From contig NZ_JAHUWK010000002.1 of NCBI RefSeq assembly GCF_019219065.1, positions 682,001 through 746,000 on the forward strand: DNA of 64,000 nt, written 5' to 3'. Source of the stretch: Duganella sp. sic0402 (lineage in GTDB: Bacteria; Pseudomonadota; Gammaproteobacteria; Burkholderiales; Burkholderiaceae_D). Positions 25,565-34,173 of this stretch are shown in pieces. A program made the position numbers and the translations under genes. The notes below the pieces were generated by a model. The model made no database searches and was not told where the DNA came from. It worked only from the letters and a program-made list of their open reading frames with translations. Numbering within the stretch: the stretch's first letter is position 1; each line of letters starts with the position of its first letter.

Positions 25565-25636
25565 CGTCGTCCCCGCGAGAGCGGGGACCCATGCTGAGCT
25601 GGCGTTCCATGAGTTCCCGCCTGGGCGGGAACGACA
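25565..25636. repeat. REP-like pair of palindromes
   Basis: Two hairpins in inverted order: GTCCCCGC-gaga-GCGGGGAC (25569-25588) and GTTCCCGCC-tg-GGCGGGAAC (25613-25632). Outer GTCGT/ACGAC arms (25566-25570 and 25631-25635) let the whole unit fold back on itself. It fills the gap between convergent lysR and eda genes and has the look of a mobile intergenic repeat of Oxalobacteraceae; it may also terminate both genes. Confidence 0.75.
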
Positions 25637-25638
25637 TC

Positions 25639-26265
25639 TCAGGCGCGCAGGCCGCTGGCGGCTTTGGCCAGGTCGGTGATACGGGCCCAGTCGCCGGCGG
25701 CGATGGCGTCTTTCGGCGTCAGCCACGAACCGCCCACGCAGGCCACGTTTTTCAGCGCCAGGAATTGCGACGCCGTTTCTTGCGAGATGCCGCCGGTCGG
25801 GCAGAACGTCACGTCCGGCAGCGGGCCGGCGATACCATTCAACATGCCGATGCCGCCCGCTGGCACGGCAGGGAACAGCTTCAGCTGACGGAAGCCTTGC
25901 TCGCGCGCGATCATCACTTCCGACGGCGTCATCACGCCCGGCAGCAGCGGCAGACCGCTGCTCTTGGCCGCAGCGATCAGCGCCGGCGTCAGGCCCGGCG
26001 ACACGCCAAACACCGCGCCAGCATCGCGCGCGACGGCAAATTCTTCCGGCTGCGTCAGTGTGCCGACGCCAACGATGGCGCCTTCCACTTCAGCCATGGC
26101 CTTGATCGCGCCTAGCCCATGCTTGGTGCGCAGCGTGACTTCCAGCACGCGGATGCCGCCAGCCACCAGCGCTTTCGCCAGCGGGACCGCATGTTCAGGT
26201 TCATCAATCGCGATCACCGGGATCACGGCCGACGTACGCATAATATCGAGAAGAGACAGAGTCAT
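25639..26265 (-). CDS. eda: KDPG/KHG aldolase (Eda)
   Basis: A 208-residue class I aldolase splitting 2-keto-3-deoxy-6-phosphogluconate into pyruvate and glyceraldehyde-3-P, the last Entner-Doudoroff step. Active-site residues are readable: Glu in RVLEVTLRT, the Schiff-base Lys in FRQLKLFPA and the phosphate loop FCPTGGIS. The start at 26265 is 1 bp after the edd stop; an ATG at 26274 overlapping edd by 8 bp is the alternative. It is the second gene of the edd-eda operon and therefore shares the HexR-type box upstream of edd. Confidence 0.95.
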   Translation of the reverse strand: MTLSLLDIMRTSAVIPVIAIDEPEHAVPLAKALVAGGIRVLEVTLRTKHGLGAIKAMAEVEGAIVGVGTLTQPEEFAVARDAGAVFGVSPGLTPALIAAAKSSGLPLLPGVMTPSEVMIAREQGFRQLKLFPAVPAGGIGMLNGIAGPLPDVTFCPTGGISQETASQFLALKNVACVGGSWLTPKDAIAAGDWARITDLAKAASGLRA

Positions 26266-26266
26266 A

Positions 26267-28189
26267 TCAGGCATCTTTCTTGGTCGAGAAGTCTTCATCG
26301 GAACCCGGTACGGTATTACCGACCGGTTCTTTTTCATGCAGGTTTACCGTGGTGTGGATCGGCGATGGCAATGGGAAGGTAGTCGCGCCCTGCTCCGCTT
26401 CGCTCACGCTGTTGCGGAACATCGAGAACAGCTCGCGGCCCATGCCCACCTGGTTCGGCGACATATCGGCTTGCGCCATCGAGCGTGCGTGCCATACGGC
26501 CGAATCAACAATTGCTTCCAGCGTGCCGGTTTCCGCGCAGACCTTGATGATGTCGCCGTCGCGCACCAGGCCCAGTGGGCCACCGGCCAGAATCTCCGGC
26601 GATACGTGGATCGCCGCCGGCACCTTGCCCGACGCGCCCGACATGCGGCCGTCGGTCACCAGCGCCACTTTGCGGCCGGCGTCCTGCAAGTTGGCCAGCG
26701 CCGGGGTCAGCGCGTGCAGTTCCGGCATGCCGTTGGCGCGCGGGCCCTGGAAGCGGATCACGGCGACAAAGTCGCGGTCCAGCTGGCCGGCCTTGTACGC
26801 GTCCATGAAATCTTCCTGCGAATTGAATACCAGCGCCGGTGCTTCCACGGTGCGGTGCTGCGGCTTCACGGCCGACACCTTCATTACCGCGCGGCCCAGG
26901 TTACCCTGCACCAGCACCATGCCGCCGTCCGCCGAGAATGGCGCGTCGTATTTGCGCAGCACCTTGTCGTCGCCCGATTCCAGCGGCGCGTCTTTCCAGA
27001 CCACGCCCTGATCGCCCTCGCCCAGGAATGGTTCGGTGCAGTGCGCGCGCAGGCCTTTGCCCAGAATGGTGGTGACGTCGTCGTGCAGCAGGCCGGCATC
27101 CAGCAGTTCGCGGATGACGAAACCGGTGCCGCCGGCGGCGTGGAAGTGGTTCACGTCCGCCTCGCCGTTCGGGTAGATGCGGCACAGCAGCGGCACCACT
27201 TTGGACAGCTCGTCGAAGTCATTCCAGTCAATCACCACACCGGCCGCCTTGGCGATGGCCACCAGGTGCAGCGTGTGGTTGGTCGAACCGCCGGTGGTCA
27301 GCAGCGCCACGATGGCGTTGACGATGGCCTTCTCATCGACCACATGGCCGACTGGCAGGTATTCATTGCCCTGGTCGCTGATGACGGCGGCGCGCTTGGC
27401 GGCAGCCTTGGTCAGCTCATCGCGCAGCGGCGTGTTCGGGGTGATGAAGGCGGCGCCCGGCAGGTGCAGGCCCATCACCTCCATCAGCATCTGATTGCTG
27501 TTGGCGGTGCCGTAGAAGGTACAGGTGCCGGCGCTGTGATAGGACTGCGACTCGCCTTCCAGCAGCTCGGCGCGGCCGACTTTGCCTTGCGCGTACAGCT
27601 GGCGGATCTTGGCTTTCTCGGAATTCGACAGGCCGGTGGTCATCGGGCCGGCCGGCACGAACACCGCCGGCAGGTGGCCGAAGTGCAGCGCGCCGATCAG
27701 CAGGCCCGGCACGATCTTGTCGCACACTCCCAGGTACAGCGCCGAGTCGAACATATTGTGCGACAGCGCCACAGCAGTCGACATCGCAATCGCGTCACGC
27801 GAGAACAGCGACAGTTCCATGCCTGGCTGGCCTTGCGTGACGCCGTCACACATGGCGGGCGTGCCGCCGGCGAATTGCGCCACGGCGCCGACTTCGCGCA
27901 CGGCTTGTTTGATGATTTCAGGGAAGCGCTCGAACGGCTGGTGCGCCGACAGCATGTCGTTATAGGCCGAAACGATCGCCACCGATGGCTTTTTAACCTC
28001 TTTCAGCACCAGCTTGTCGTTCGCAGGGAAGGCGGCAAAGCCGTGCGCCAGATTGGTACAGGCCAGCGTGCCGCGCTGCGGACCTTTGACGCGGGCCGCT
28101 TCAAGATGGGCCAAATACGCGCCGCGCGATGGTTTGCTACGCTGGATAATGCGAGCGGTGACGCGTTCTAGAACTGGATGCAACGCCAT
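26267..28189 (-). CDS. edd: Phosphogluconate dehydratase (Edd)
   Basis: A 640-residue IlvD/Edd dehydratase that converts 6-phosphogluconate to KDPG with a 4Fe-4S cluster. Cluster cysteines are in [23 protein letters not shown] and [34 protein letters not shown] is the conserved C-terminal stretch. Length is right for Edd (about 605-640). AAGGAA lies 5-6 nt before the start at 28189. A 15-bp HexR-like box (28215-28229) overlaps a TAAAAT -10 in its promoter, so derepression on KDPG accumulation is expected. Confidence 0.96.
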   Translation of the reverse strand: MALHPVLERVTARIIQRSKPSRGAYLAHLEAARVKGPQRGTLACTNLAHGFAAFPANDKLVLKEVKKPSVAIVSAYNDMLSAHQPFERFPEIIKQAVREVGAVAQFAGGTPAMCDGVTQGQPGMELSLFSRDAIAMSTAVALSHNMFDSALYLGVCDKIVPGLLIGALHFGHLPAVFVPAGPMTTGLSNSEKAKIRQLYAQGKVGRAELLEGESQSYHSAGTCTFYGTANSNQMLMEVMGLHLPGAAFITPNTPLRDELTKAAAKRAAVISDQGNEYLPVGHVVDEKAIVNAIVALLTTGGSTNHTLHLVAIAKAAGVVIDWNDFDELSKVVPLLCRIYPNGEADVNHFHAAGGTGFVIRELLDAGLLHDDVTTILGKGLRAHCTEPFLGEGDQGVVWKDAPLESGDDKVLRKYDAPFSADGGMVLVQGNLGRAVMKVSAVKPQHRTVEAPALVFNSQEDFMDAYKAGQLDRDFVAVIRFQGPRANGMPELHALTPALANLQDAGRKVALVTDGRMSGASGKVPAAIHVSPEILAGGPLGLVRDGDIIKVCAETGTLEAIVDSAVWHARSMAQADMSPNQVGMGRELFSMFRNSVSEAEQGATTFPLPSPIHTTVNLHEKEPVGNTVPGSDEDFSTKKDA

Positions 28190-28214
28190 GATCGTTCCTT
28201 ATGAATGGATTCCG

Positions 28215-28229
28215 TGAAATTTTACTACA
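28215..28229. promoter_or_regulatory. HexR-like operator upstream of edd
   Basis: TGAAATTTTACTACA matches the palindromic HexR consensus I recall (TGTARTWWWAYTACA) at all but one position. Read on the minus strand it is identical in 14 of 15 bases to the first box before zwf. It overlaps a TAAAAT -10 candidate of edd. Confidence 0.7.
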
Positions 28230-28234
28230 AAATC

Positions 28235-28253
28235 TGAAAAGCCATCGGCTTTT
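28235..28253. other. Hairpin in the edd upstream region
   Basis: GAAAAGCC-atc-GGCTTTTC is an 8-bp perfect inverted repeat with a 3-nt loop between the HexR-like box and the next palindrome. It could terminate transcription entering from either side or be a protein site. Confidence 0.35.
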
Positions 28254-28282
28254 CTGAGCTAGGCTGGCATGTGCTGGCGCTT

Positions 28283-28297
28283 TGTAACACGGTTACA
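28283..28297. promoter_or_regulatory. Perfect TGTAAC-N3-GTTACA palindrome between edd and pgi
   Basis: TGTAAC-ACG-GTTACA is a perfect 6+6 inverted repeat with a 3-bp spacer in the 224-bp edd/pgi intergenic region. It has HexR-like ends (TGTA/TACA) but a GC-containing centre, closer to LacI- or GntR-type operators. The regulator is unknown. Confidence 0.5.
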
Positions 28298-28352
28298 CCA
28301 TCCCTTTTTACGCTATGGATAGGCTATAAAAATTCAGGCGCCACGTTGAAAC

Positions 28353-28367
28353 CGTAGTGAATTTACC
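28353..28367. promoter_or_regulatory. HexR-like operator upstream of pgi
   Basis: CGTAGTGAATTTACC shares the core GTAGTRAATTTAC with the second box before zwf (12 of 13 bases). It lies 47 bp before the pgi ATG. Against the consensus it is weaker (four mismatches), so assignment rests on the similarity to the zwf box. Confidence 0.55.
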
Positions 28368-28413
28368 GAATTTTCCTGTATCATTCTGCCATCCCCTCCC
28401 TATTTCCAACATT

Positions 28414-30066
28414 ATGCGCCAGCCAGCACTCACTTCTACCGCGAGCTTCCAAGCCCTTGCATCCCACGCCGCCGACGCCAAAAACTGGCAACTGCGCCAG
28501 TTGTTTGCCAACGACAGCCAGCGTTTTCCCAAGCTGACAGTCGATGCGGCCGGCCTGTTCCTCGATTACTCCAAGAATCGCCTGGACGCCACCAGCGTCG
28601 GGCTGCTGCTGGATCTGGCCCGCGAGCGCGGCGTGGAACGCCAGCGCGATGCGATGCTGAGTGGCGAGAAGATCAATCTTACCGAACAACGCGCTGTGCT
28701 GCACACCGCGTTACGCATGCCGCGCGGCAAGAAATTGGTGGTTGATGGCCAGGACGTCAACGCCGACGTGCACGCAGTGCTGGACCATGTGAAGGAATTC
28801 ACCGACCGCGTACGCAACGGCCAGTGGCTGGGCTACAGCGGCAAGCAGATCACCGATATCGTCAACGTCGGCATCGGCGGCTCGGACCTGGGTCCGAAAA
28901 TGGCGGTGCTGGCGCTACGCTCGTATGCACACCCGCGCCTGAAAATGCACTTCGTCTCCAACGTCGATGGTCATGACATGGACGCGGCGCTGGCCCAGGT
29001 AAATCCTGAAACGACGCTGTTCATCATCGCATCTAAAACCTTCACCACCGCCGAAACCATGCTGAACGCGGGCACCGCGCGCACCTGGTTCCTGCAAAAC
29101 GGCGGCACCCAGGAAAATCTGGCCAAGCACTTCGTCGCCGTCTCGACCAACACCAAGGCGGTCGCCGAATTCGGCATCGACACCGCCAATATGTTCCCGT
29201 TCTGGGACTGGGTTGGCGGCCGCTACTCAGTCTGGTCGGCGATCGGCCTGTCGGTCGCGCTGGCAGTGGGCTTCGGTTACTTCAACGATTTCCTGGCCGG
29301 CGCGCACGCGATGGACGAACACTTCCGCGTAGCGCCGCTGGAGCAGAACATGCCGGTACTGCTGGCCATGGTCGGCTTCTGGAACCGCCAGTTCCTCGAC
29401 GCCGGCTCGCTGTCGATCGCGCCCTATCACCAGGATCTGAACCGCTTCCCGGCCTACCTGCAACAGCTGGACATGGAGTCCAATGGCAAGCGCGTGACCC
29501 GCAGCGGCGGCGAAGTGGATACCGTCACCTGCCCGGTAGTCTGGGGAGAATGCGGCACCAACGCGCAGCACGCCTACTTCCAGCTGCTGCACCAGGGCAC
29601 CGATGTAACGCCTATCGATTTCATCGCCGCGCTGCGCGCGACACACGATCTGGCAGGCCATCACGACGCGCTGCTGGCCAACTGCTTCGCGCAATCGGAA
29701 GCCTTCATGACCGGCAAAACCGCCGATGAAGTGCGCGCCGACCTGGCCGGCCAGAACCTCAGCGCCGAACAGATCGAAGCACTGGCGCCGCACAAGACCT
29801 TCCCAGGCAATCGTCCGTCGAACACCATCCTGATGGATCAGCTGACGCCAGCCGCGCTGGGCGCGCTGATCGCGCTGTACGAGCACAAAACCTTTGTGCA
29901 GGGCGTGATCTGGGACGTCAACAGCTTCGACCAGTGGGGCGTGGAGCTGGGCAAGGTGCTGGCCAAGAACATCCAGTCGGAACTGGCCGGCGAAGTCAAA
30001 CCGGAACGTCACGACAGCTCGACCAATGGCCTGATCTTCATGGCGAAAGCGGCGCAACACATATGA
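28414..30066 (+). CDS. pgi: Glucose-6-phosphate isomerase
   Basis: A 550-residue Pgi converting glucose-6-P and fructose-6-P. The signatures are YSGKQITDIVNVGIGGSDLGP, the SIS-domain stretch LFIIASKTFTTAETM, and GVIWDVNSFDQWGVELGK (PROSITE-type P_GLUCOSE_ISOMERASE_2 region). Length is as expected. ATG 28414 gives the normal N-terminus; in-frame codons upstream fall in the operator region. The stop overlaps the start of the lactonase gene (ATGA), so these two are translated in coupled fashion. Confidence 0.97.
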   Translation: MRQPALTSTASFQALASHAADAKNWQLRQLFANDSQRFPKLTVDAAGLFLDYSKNRLDATSVGLLLDLARERGVERQRDAMLSGEKINLTEQRAVLHTALRMPRGKKLVVDGQDVNADVHAVLDHVKEFTDRVRNGQWLGYSGKQITDIVNVGIGGSDLGPKMAVLALRSYAHPRLKMHFVSNVDGHDMDAALAQVNPETTLFIIASKTFTTAETMLNAGTARTWFLQNGGTQENLAKHFVAVSTNTKAVAEFGIDTANMFPFWDWVGGRYSVWSAIGLSVALAVGFGYFNDFLAGAHAMDEHFRVAPLEQNMPVLLAMVGFWNRQFLDAGSLSIAPYHQDLNRFPAYLQQLDMESNGKRVTRSGGEVDTVTCPVVWGECGTNAQHAYFQLLHQGTDVTPIDFIAALRATHDLAGHHDALLANCFAQSEAFMTGKTADEVRADLAGQNLSAEQIEALAPHKTFPGNRPSNTILMDQLTPAALGALIALYEHKTFVQGVIWDVNSFDQWGVELGKVLAKNIQSELAGEVKPERHDSSTNGLIFMAKAAQHI

Positions 30067-30947
30067 TTACCGTCGCCTACGATGAAGTAATGCAGACCGG
30101 CGAATGCCCGCTATGGCATCCGCGCGAGCAGGCGCTGTACTGGGTGGATATTCCTGCTTTTACCGTGTATCGCCTTGATCCAGCCAGCGGCGCGCACCGC
30201 GCGTGGAAGCTGGACAGCGAGCCGGCCACGCTGGCCATTAGCGACCAGGGTGGCCTGGTGGTCGCCATGCGCAGCGGCTTTGCGCATCTGGACACCGGCA
30301 GCGCCGACGTCAAGCTGACGCCCATCGCCGCCGCGCCGTACGATCAGGCCATCACCCGCTTCAACGACGGCCACGTCGATCCGGCTGGCCGCTTCTGGGT
30401 CGGCACCATCTACGAGCCGCGCGACAAGCCGGCCGCCGGGATGTACGTGCTGGAACAGGGCAAGCTACGCCAGGCCTGGTCGGGCGGCATGACCAACTCC
30501 AACGGCTCCGGTTTCAGCCCGGACCGCAAGAGCATGTACCACGCCGACACCGCCGCGCACCGCGTCACCAAGCTGGATTATGACCAAGCCAGCGGCACAG
30601 TCAGCAACCAGCGCCTGCTGCACCAGTTCTCGGCCGACAAGGAAAACAACTACGGCGGCCGTCCCGACGGTGCCGCCATCGACAGCGAAGGCAATTACTG
30701 GGTGGCGATGTTTGAAGGCGCGCGCATCGTCAAGCTGTCGCCGGAAGGTGCGCTGCTGGATGAAATCAAGCTGCCGGTGCGCTGCCCGACCATGCCGGCC
30801 TTCGGCGGCCCTGACCTGCGCACGCTATACGTCACCAGCGCCGGCGCGCGCCCGGCGGCGGAGCTGGAACAGTATCCGCTGAGCGGCAAGCTGCTGGCGA
30901 TCCAGATGGATGTCGCCGGCCGCGAAGAGCCCAGCTACAAAACCTAA
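30063..30947 (+). CDS. SMP-30/gluconolactonase family lactonase
   Basis: A 294-residue six-bladed beta-propeller of the SMP-30/regucalcin family, which hydrolyses aldonolactones with a divalent metal. Metal ligands can be placed: Glu in ECPLWHPREQALYWVDI, Asn/Asp in RFNDGHVDPAGRFWVG, and the Asp of SMYHADTAAHR; RPDGAAIDSEGNYWVAMFEG is also typical. It overlaps pgi by 4 bp. Because no canonical 6-phosphogluconolactonase (pgl/devB) is seen near zwf, this enzyme may act on 6-phosphogluconolactone or gluconolactone in the HexR regulon; that is an inference. Confidence 0.88.
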   Translation: MITVAYDEVMQTGECPLWHPREQALYWVDIPAFTVYRLDPASGAHRAWKLDSEPATLAISDQGGLVVAMRSGFAHLDTGSADVKLTPIAAAPYDQAITRFNDGHVDPAGRFWVGTIYEPRDKPAAGMYVLEQGKLRQAWSGGMTNSNGSGFSPDRKSMYHADTAAHRVTKLDYDQASGTVSNQRLLHQFSADKENNYGGRPDGAAIDSEGNYWVAMFEGARIVKLSPEGALLDEIKLPVRCPTMPAFGGPDLRTLYVTSAGARPAAELEQYPLSGKLLAIQMDVAGREEPSYKT

Positions 30948-30980
30948 CCCGCGCCACGCGAGAGGTGGCTGACCCGCCGC

Positions 30981-32432
30981 TTACGGTGTGCGGGTCAGCG
31001 GACGAACAGCGCTGGAGACCTCCAGCTTGAAGGCCGACACCAAGCCAGTCAAATGCTGCGCCTCCTGCGCCAGCGCATCGGCCGCCGCCGCATCCTCCTC
31101 GACCAGCGCGGCGTTCTGCTGCGTGCTCTCGTCAAACTCCACAATCGCGCTGTTAATCCGCTCGATGCCCTCGTTCTGCTCCTGGCTGGCGTTGCTCATC
31201 TCGCCCATGATGGCGGTAACGCGCTGCACACTATCCACCACCTCCAGCATGGTAGCGCCAGCTTCATCCACCAGCTTGCTGCCGCCCTCCACCGTCTGCA
31301 CGGTATTGCCGATCAATTCCTTGATTTCCTTGGCGGCCGCCGCCGAGCGATGCGCCAGGCCGCGCACCTCGGACGCCACCACCGCAAAGCCCCTGCCCTG
31401 CTCGCCCGCACGCGCCGCCTCCACCGCCGCATTCAAGGCCAGAATATTCGTCTGAAACGCGATCCCGTCAATCACTGAAATGATGTCCACAATCTGCCGC
31501 GACGATGCATTGATCGCGCCCATGGTATCCACCACTTGCCGCACTGCCTCGCCGCCCTTGGCCGCAATCAGCGAAGCGCTCTGCGCCAGCGCATTAGCCT
31601 GCCGCGCGCTATCGTTATTCTGGCGCACCGCCTCGGCCAGCCGTGCCATCGACGCCGCCGTCTGCTCGATGCTTCCCGCCTGGCGCTCGGTGCGGCGCGA
31701 CAGTTCGGCGTTGCCCTGGGCGATTTCACCGGAAGCGCCGGCGATGGTGTGCGCACCATCGCGCACGCCGGCTATCGTGTCGCGCATGGTCAGCAGCATA
31801 CCGGTCAGCGAGCGCGCCAACCGGCTGCGCGGCTGGGCCGCCGAGACCGACAAGTCGATGCGCCCCTCAATCGCCGCCAGCGCCGCGACGATGCTTTCCA
31901 GCTCCGCGGCCTGGCAAGCCGCGCGCCGCAAAATGGTCGCCAGGAAAATCAGCACCGCCGACTCCACCACCACATAGGCGGCGTGAATGAACACGGTCGA
32001 CAGCTGCGGGCGGGTGAAGCACATCACGCCATAGCCCCATTCCTGCAGATAGTGAAAGCTCAGGTGATGCACGGCGATGACGCCGGCCGCCACCACGATC
32101 GGCCGCCAGTCGCGATAGGCCAGCAAGAAGGCCAAGTAGACGAAGATACCGAAGTGCAGCTCGGTCAGGCCTGCGCCCTGGTGGATATTCAGCGCCGCGT
32201 ACACCATCACCGACACCGCCACCACGCAGCGCGTCAGCACCGAACCGGGCGCGCTGAAGTGCAACGCGGTCGGCAGACCCGCCGCCGGCAGGCCGATCAG
32301 CAGCGCCAGCATCCAGCTGTCGTGCAAGCCGGCCAGCGCCAGCGAAAACAGCTGCAGCGCCCACAGCACGCACAGCATCATCTTGTCAGCCTGTACTGCA
32401 ATCGCCTGCAAAGGATCGTATTGCTTGCTCAT
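30981..32432 (-). CDS. Methyl-accepting chemotaxis protein with integral membrane sensor
   Basis: A 483-residue chemoreceptor. The N-terminal ~190 residues make about six membrane helices with almost no periplasmic part, including the His-rich [20 protein letters not shown], so the sensor is within the membrane rather than a periplasmic ligand domain. No HAMP domain is obvious. The cytoplasmic signalling domain contains [20 protein letters not shown] and [22 protein letters not shown] lies 7 nt before the start at 32432. It is divergent from zwf, so its promoter region contains the HexR-like boxes. This hints at taxis linked to sugar metabolism. Confidence 0.9.
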   Translation of the reverse strand: MSKQYDPLQAIAVQADKMMLCVLWALQLFSLALAGLHDSWMLALLIGLPAAGLPTALHFSAPGSVLTRCVVAVSVMVYAALNIHQGAGLTELHFGIFVYLAFLLAYRDWRPIVVAAGVIAVHHLSFHYLQEWGYGVMCFTRPQLSTVFIHAAYVVVESAVLIFLATILRRAACQAAELESIVAALAAIEGRIDLSVSAAQPRSRLARSLTGMLLTMRDTIAGVRDGAHTIAGASGEIAQGNAELSRRTERQAGSIEQTAASMARLAEAVRQNNDSARQANALAQSASLIAAKGGEAVRQVVDTMGAINASSRQIVDIISVIDGIAFQTNILALNAAVEAARAGEQGRGFAVVASEVRGLAHRSAAAAKEIKELIGNTVQTVEGGSKLVDEAGATMLEVVDSVQRVTAIMGEMSNASQEQNEGIERINSAIVEFDESTQQNAALVEEDAAAADALAQEAQHLTGLVSAFKLEVSSAVRPLTRTP

Positions 32433-32585
32433 GGCTCGCTCCATGCCAGGCCGCCATGCGCAATGCGACTGCACGCGCGCACGGCCCAGCTTATAATCTG
32501 CGTGGTTGAACAGCGGCGGGGTGGATCGGAAGCATTATAGCGCCGTTTTCCTCGCGGAAATTCGGAGCGGATTCCCATAGCGCAA

Positions 32586-32600
32586 TGTAGTAAAATTTCT
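32586..32600. promoter_or_regulatory. HexR-like operator 1 upstream of zwf
   Basis: TGTAGTAAAATTTCT is identical in its first 14 bases to the reverse complement of the edd box. It partly overlaps the -35 hexamer (32600-32605) of the proposed zwf promoter. Confidence 0.65.
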
Positions 32601-32628
32601 TGCAAACCGCCCTGATAAGTAGTAAATT
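32600..32628 (+). promoter_or_regulatory. Sigma-70 promoter of zwf
   Basis: TTGCAA (32600-32605) and TAAATT (32623-32628) are separated by exactly 17 bp. Both hexamers overlap HexR-like boxes, a classical repressor arrangement. The leader before the zwf ATG would be about 60 nt. Confidence 0.65.
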
Positions 32629-32632
32629 TACA
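32618..32632. promoter_or_regulatory. HexR-like operator 2 upstream of zwf
   Basis: AGTAGTAAATTTACA has two mismatches to the recalled HexR consensus and covers the -10 of the zwf promoter. Its start is 32 bp from the start of box 1, about three helical turns, so two dimers could bind the same face of the DNA. Confidence 0.68.
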
Positions 32633-32694
32633 GCAGCGGCCGCGTCAAGTTCGCGGCCATCCTCCGGCACTTTTTTGGCGACGATTTTCATACT

Positions 32695-34167
32695 ATGGCT
32701 CTTTCCGATTTTGACCTGGTTTTGTTTGGCGGCAGCGGCGATCTGGCGATGCGCAAATTGCTGCCCGCGATGTACGCGCGCGACGTGGCCAACGACCTGC
32801 CGCCCACCGCCCGCATCATCTGCGTCGGCCGCGCGGACGCCAGCCAGGAAGAATTCCTGCAAACCGTCGAAACCACCTCCAAACCGCTGATCAAATCGCC
32901 GGCCGTGATTCCTGCCGCGTGGGAACGCTTCACCAAACGCATCGTCTATGTGTCGCTGAACGCCACCGACGCCCGCAGCTACAGCTCGCTGGTGGAAGCG
33001 CTGCGCAAGGACGAAGCCATCACCAAGGTGTATTACCTGGCGACGCCGCCGGCCATCTTCGCGCAGATTTGCGAAAACCTGAAAGAGAACGGCCTGGTCA
33101 CGCCGAATTCGCGCGTGGTGCTGGAAAAACCGCTGGGCCGCGACCTGGCCTCGGCCAAGCAAATCAACGCCGAAGTGGGCAAGGTGTTCGAGGAATCGCA
33201 GATTTACCGTATCGACCACTACCTCGGCAAGGAAACCGTGCAGAACCTGCTGGCCCTGCGCTTCGGTAACATCCTGTTCGAGCCGCTGTGGCGCCGCGAA
33301 TGGATTTCGGACGTGCAGATCACCATCGCCGAGAAATTGGGCGTGGGCAACCGCATGGGCTATTACGATACCTCGGGCGCGCTGCGCGACATGCTGCAAA
33401 ACCACTTGCTGCAACTGCTGTGTATCGTCGCCATGGAACCGCCGACCTCGATCGCGCCGGACGCCGTGCGCGACGCCAAGCTGCAGGTGCTGCGTTCGCT
33501 GAAAAAATTCACCCCGACCACGCTGGCGCAAAACATCGTGCGCGGCCAGTACCGCGCCGGCCACGTCGACGGCAAGGCCGTGCCGAGCTACCGCGACGAG
33601 CCGGATGCGCCGGAACATTCGCGCACCGAGACCTTTGTCGCGATGAAGGCGGAAATCGACACCTGGCGCTGGGCCGGCGTGCCGTTCTACCTGCGCACCG
33701 GCAAGCGCATGGCCGACGGCCTGGCGGAAATCGTGGTGCGCTTCAAGCAGATCCCGCACTCGATCTTCAACCAGCCGACCAACAGCTTCCAGCCCAACTC
33801 GCTGGTGATCCGTCTGCAACCGGACGAAGGCCTGCGCATGAATCTGATGGCGAAAACGCCAGGCGACGGCATGCGCTTGAAACAGGCGGAGCTGGAACTG
33901 GACTTCCGCGAGCAATTCAAATCACCGCGCATGGAAGCCTACGAGCGCCTGCTGCTCGACGTGCTGCGCGGCCAGCTGACGCTGTTCATGCGCGGCGACG
34001 AGCTGGAAGCCGCATGGGAATGGGTCGAGCCGATTCTCGACAGCTGGGAATCGGAAGACAGCTACCCGCTGCCGTATTCCTCCGGCACCTGGGGCCCTGC
34101 CGCAGCGTCCGCGCTGATCGGCCGCGACGGCCTGCAGTGGCGCGAAGAAGTCCTGCCGGAAGACTGA
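32695..34167 (+). CDS. zwf: Glucose-6-phosphate 1-dehydrogenase
   Basis: A 490-residue G6PDH that oxidises glucose-6-P to 6-phosphogluconolactone with NAD(P)+. The Rossmann loop FGGSGDLAMRKLLPA is at residues 11-25 and the catalytic signature RIDHYLGKE at 172-180. EKPLGRDLASAKQIN and RTGKRMA are also family motifs. Length is normal (about 490). The stop is 6 bp before hexR, so zwf-hexR is an operon in which the regulator is co-produced with the enzyme it controls. Two HexR-like boxes overlap the promoter. Confidence 0.98.
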   Translation: MALSDFDLVLFGGSGDLAMRKLLPAMYARDVANDLPPTARIICVGRADASQEEFLQTVETTSKPLIKSPAVIPAAWERFTKRIVYVSLNATDARSYSSLVEALRKDEAITKVYYLATPPAIFAQICENLKENGLVTPNSRVVLEKPLGRDLASAKQINAEVGKVFEESQIYRIDHYLGKETVQNLLALRFGNILFEPLWRREWISDVQITIAEKLGVGNRMGYYDTSGALRDMLQNHLLQLLCIVAMEPPTSIAPDAVRDAKLQVLRSLKKFTPTTLAQNIVRGQYRAGHVDGKAVPSYRDEPDAPEHSRTETFVAMKAEIDTWRWAGVPFYLRTGKRMADGLAEIVVRFKQIPHSIFNQPTNSFQPNSLVIRLQPDEGLRMNLMAKTPGDGMRLKQAELELDFREQFKSPRMEAYERLLLDVLRGQLTLFMRGDELEAAWEWVEPILDSWESEDSYPLPYSSGTWGPAAASALIGRDGLQWREEVLPED

Positions 34168-34173
34168 CCGCCG

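Noticed and set aside
25964..28171. Long open frame antisense to edd
   Set aside because: Same GC-driven shadow effect. The minus strand encodes a full-length Edd with its cysteine ligands.
28261..28300. Sigma-54 (-24/-12) promoter before pgi
   Set aside because: TGG and GC elements are present, but the spacing between GG and GC does not fit the required 10 bp.
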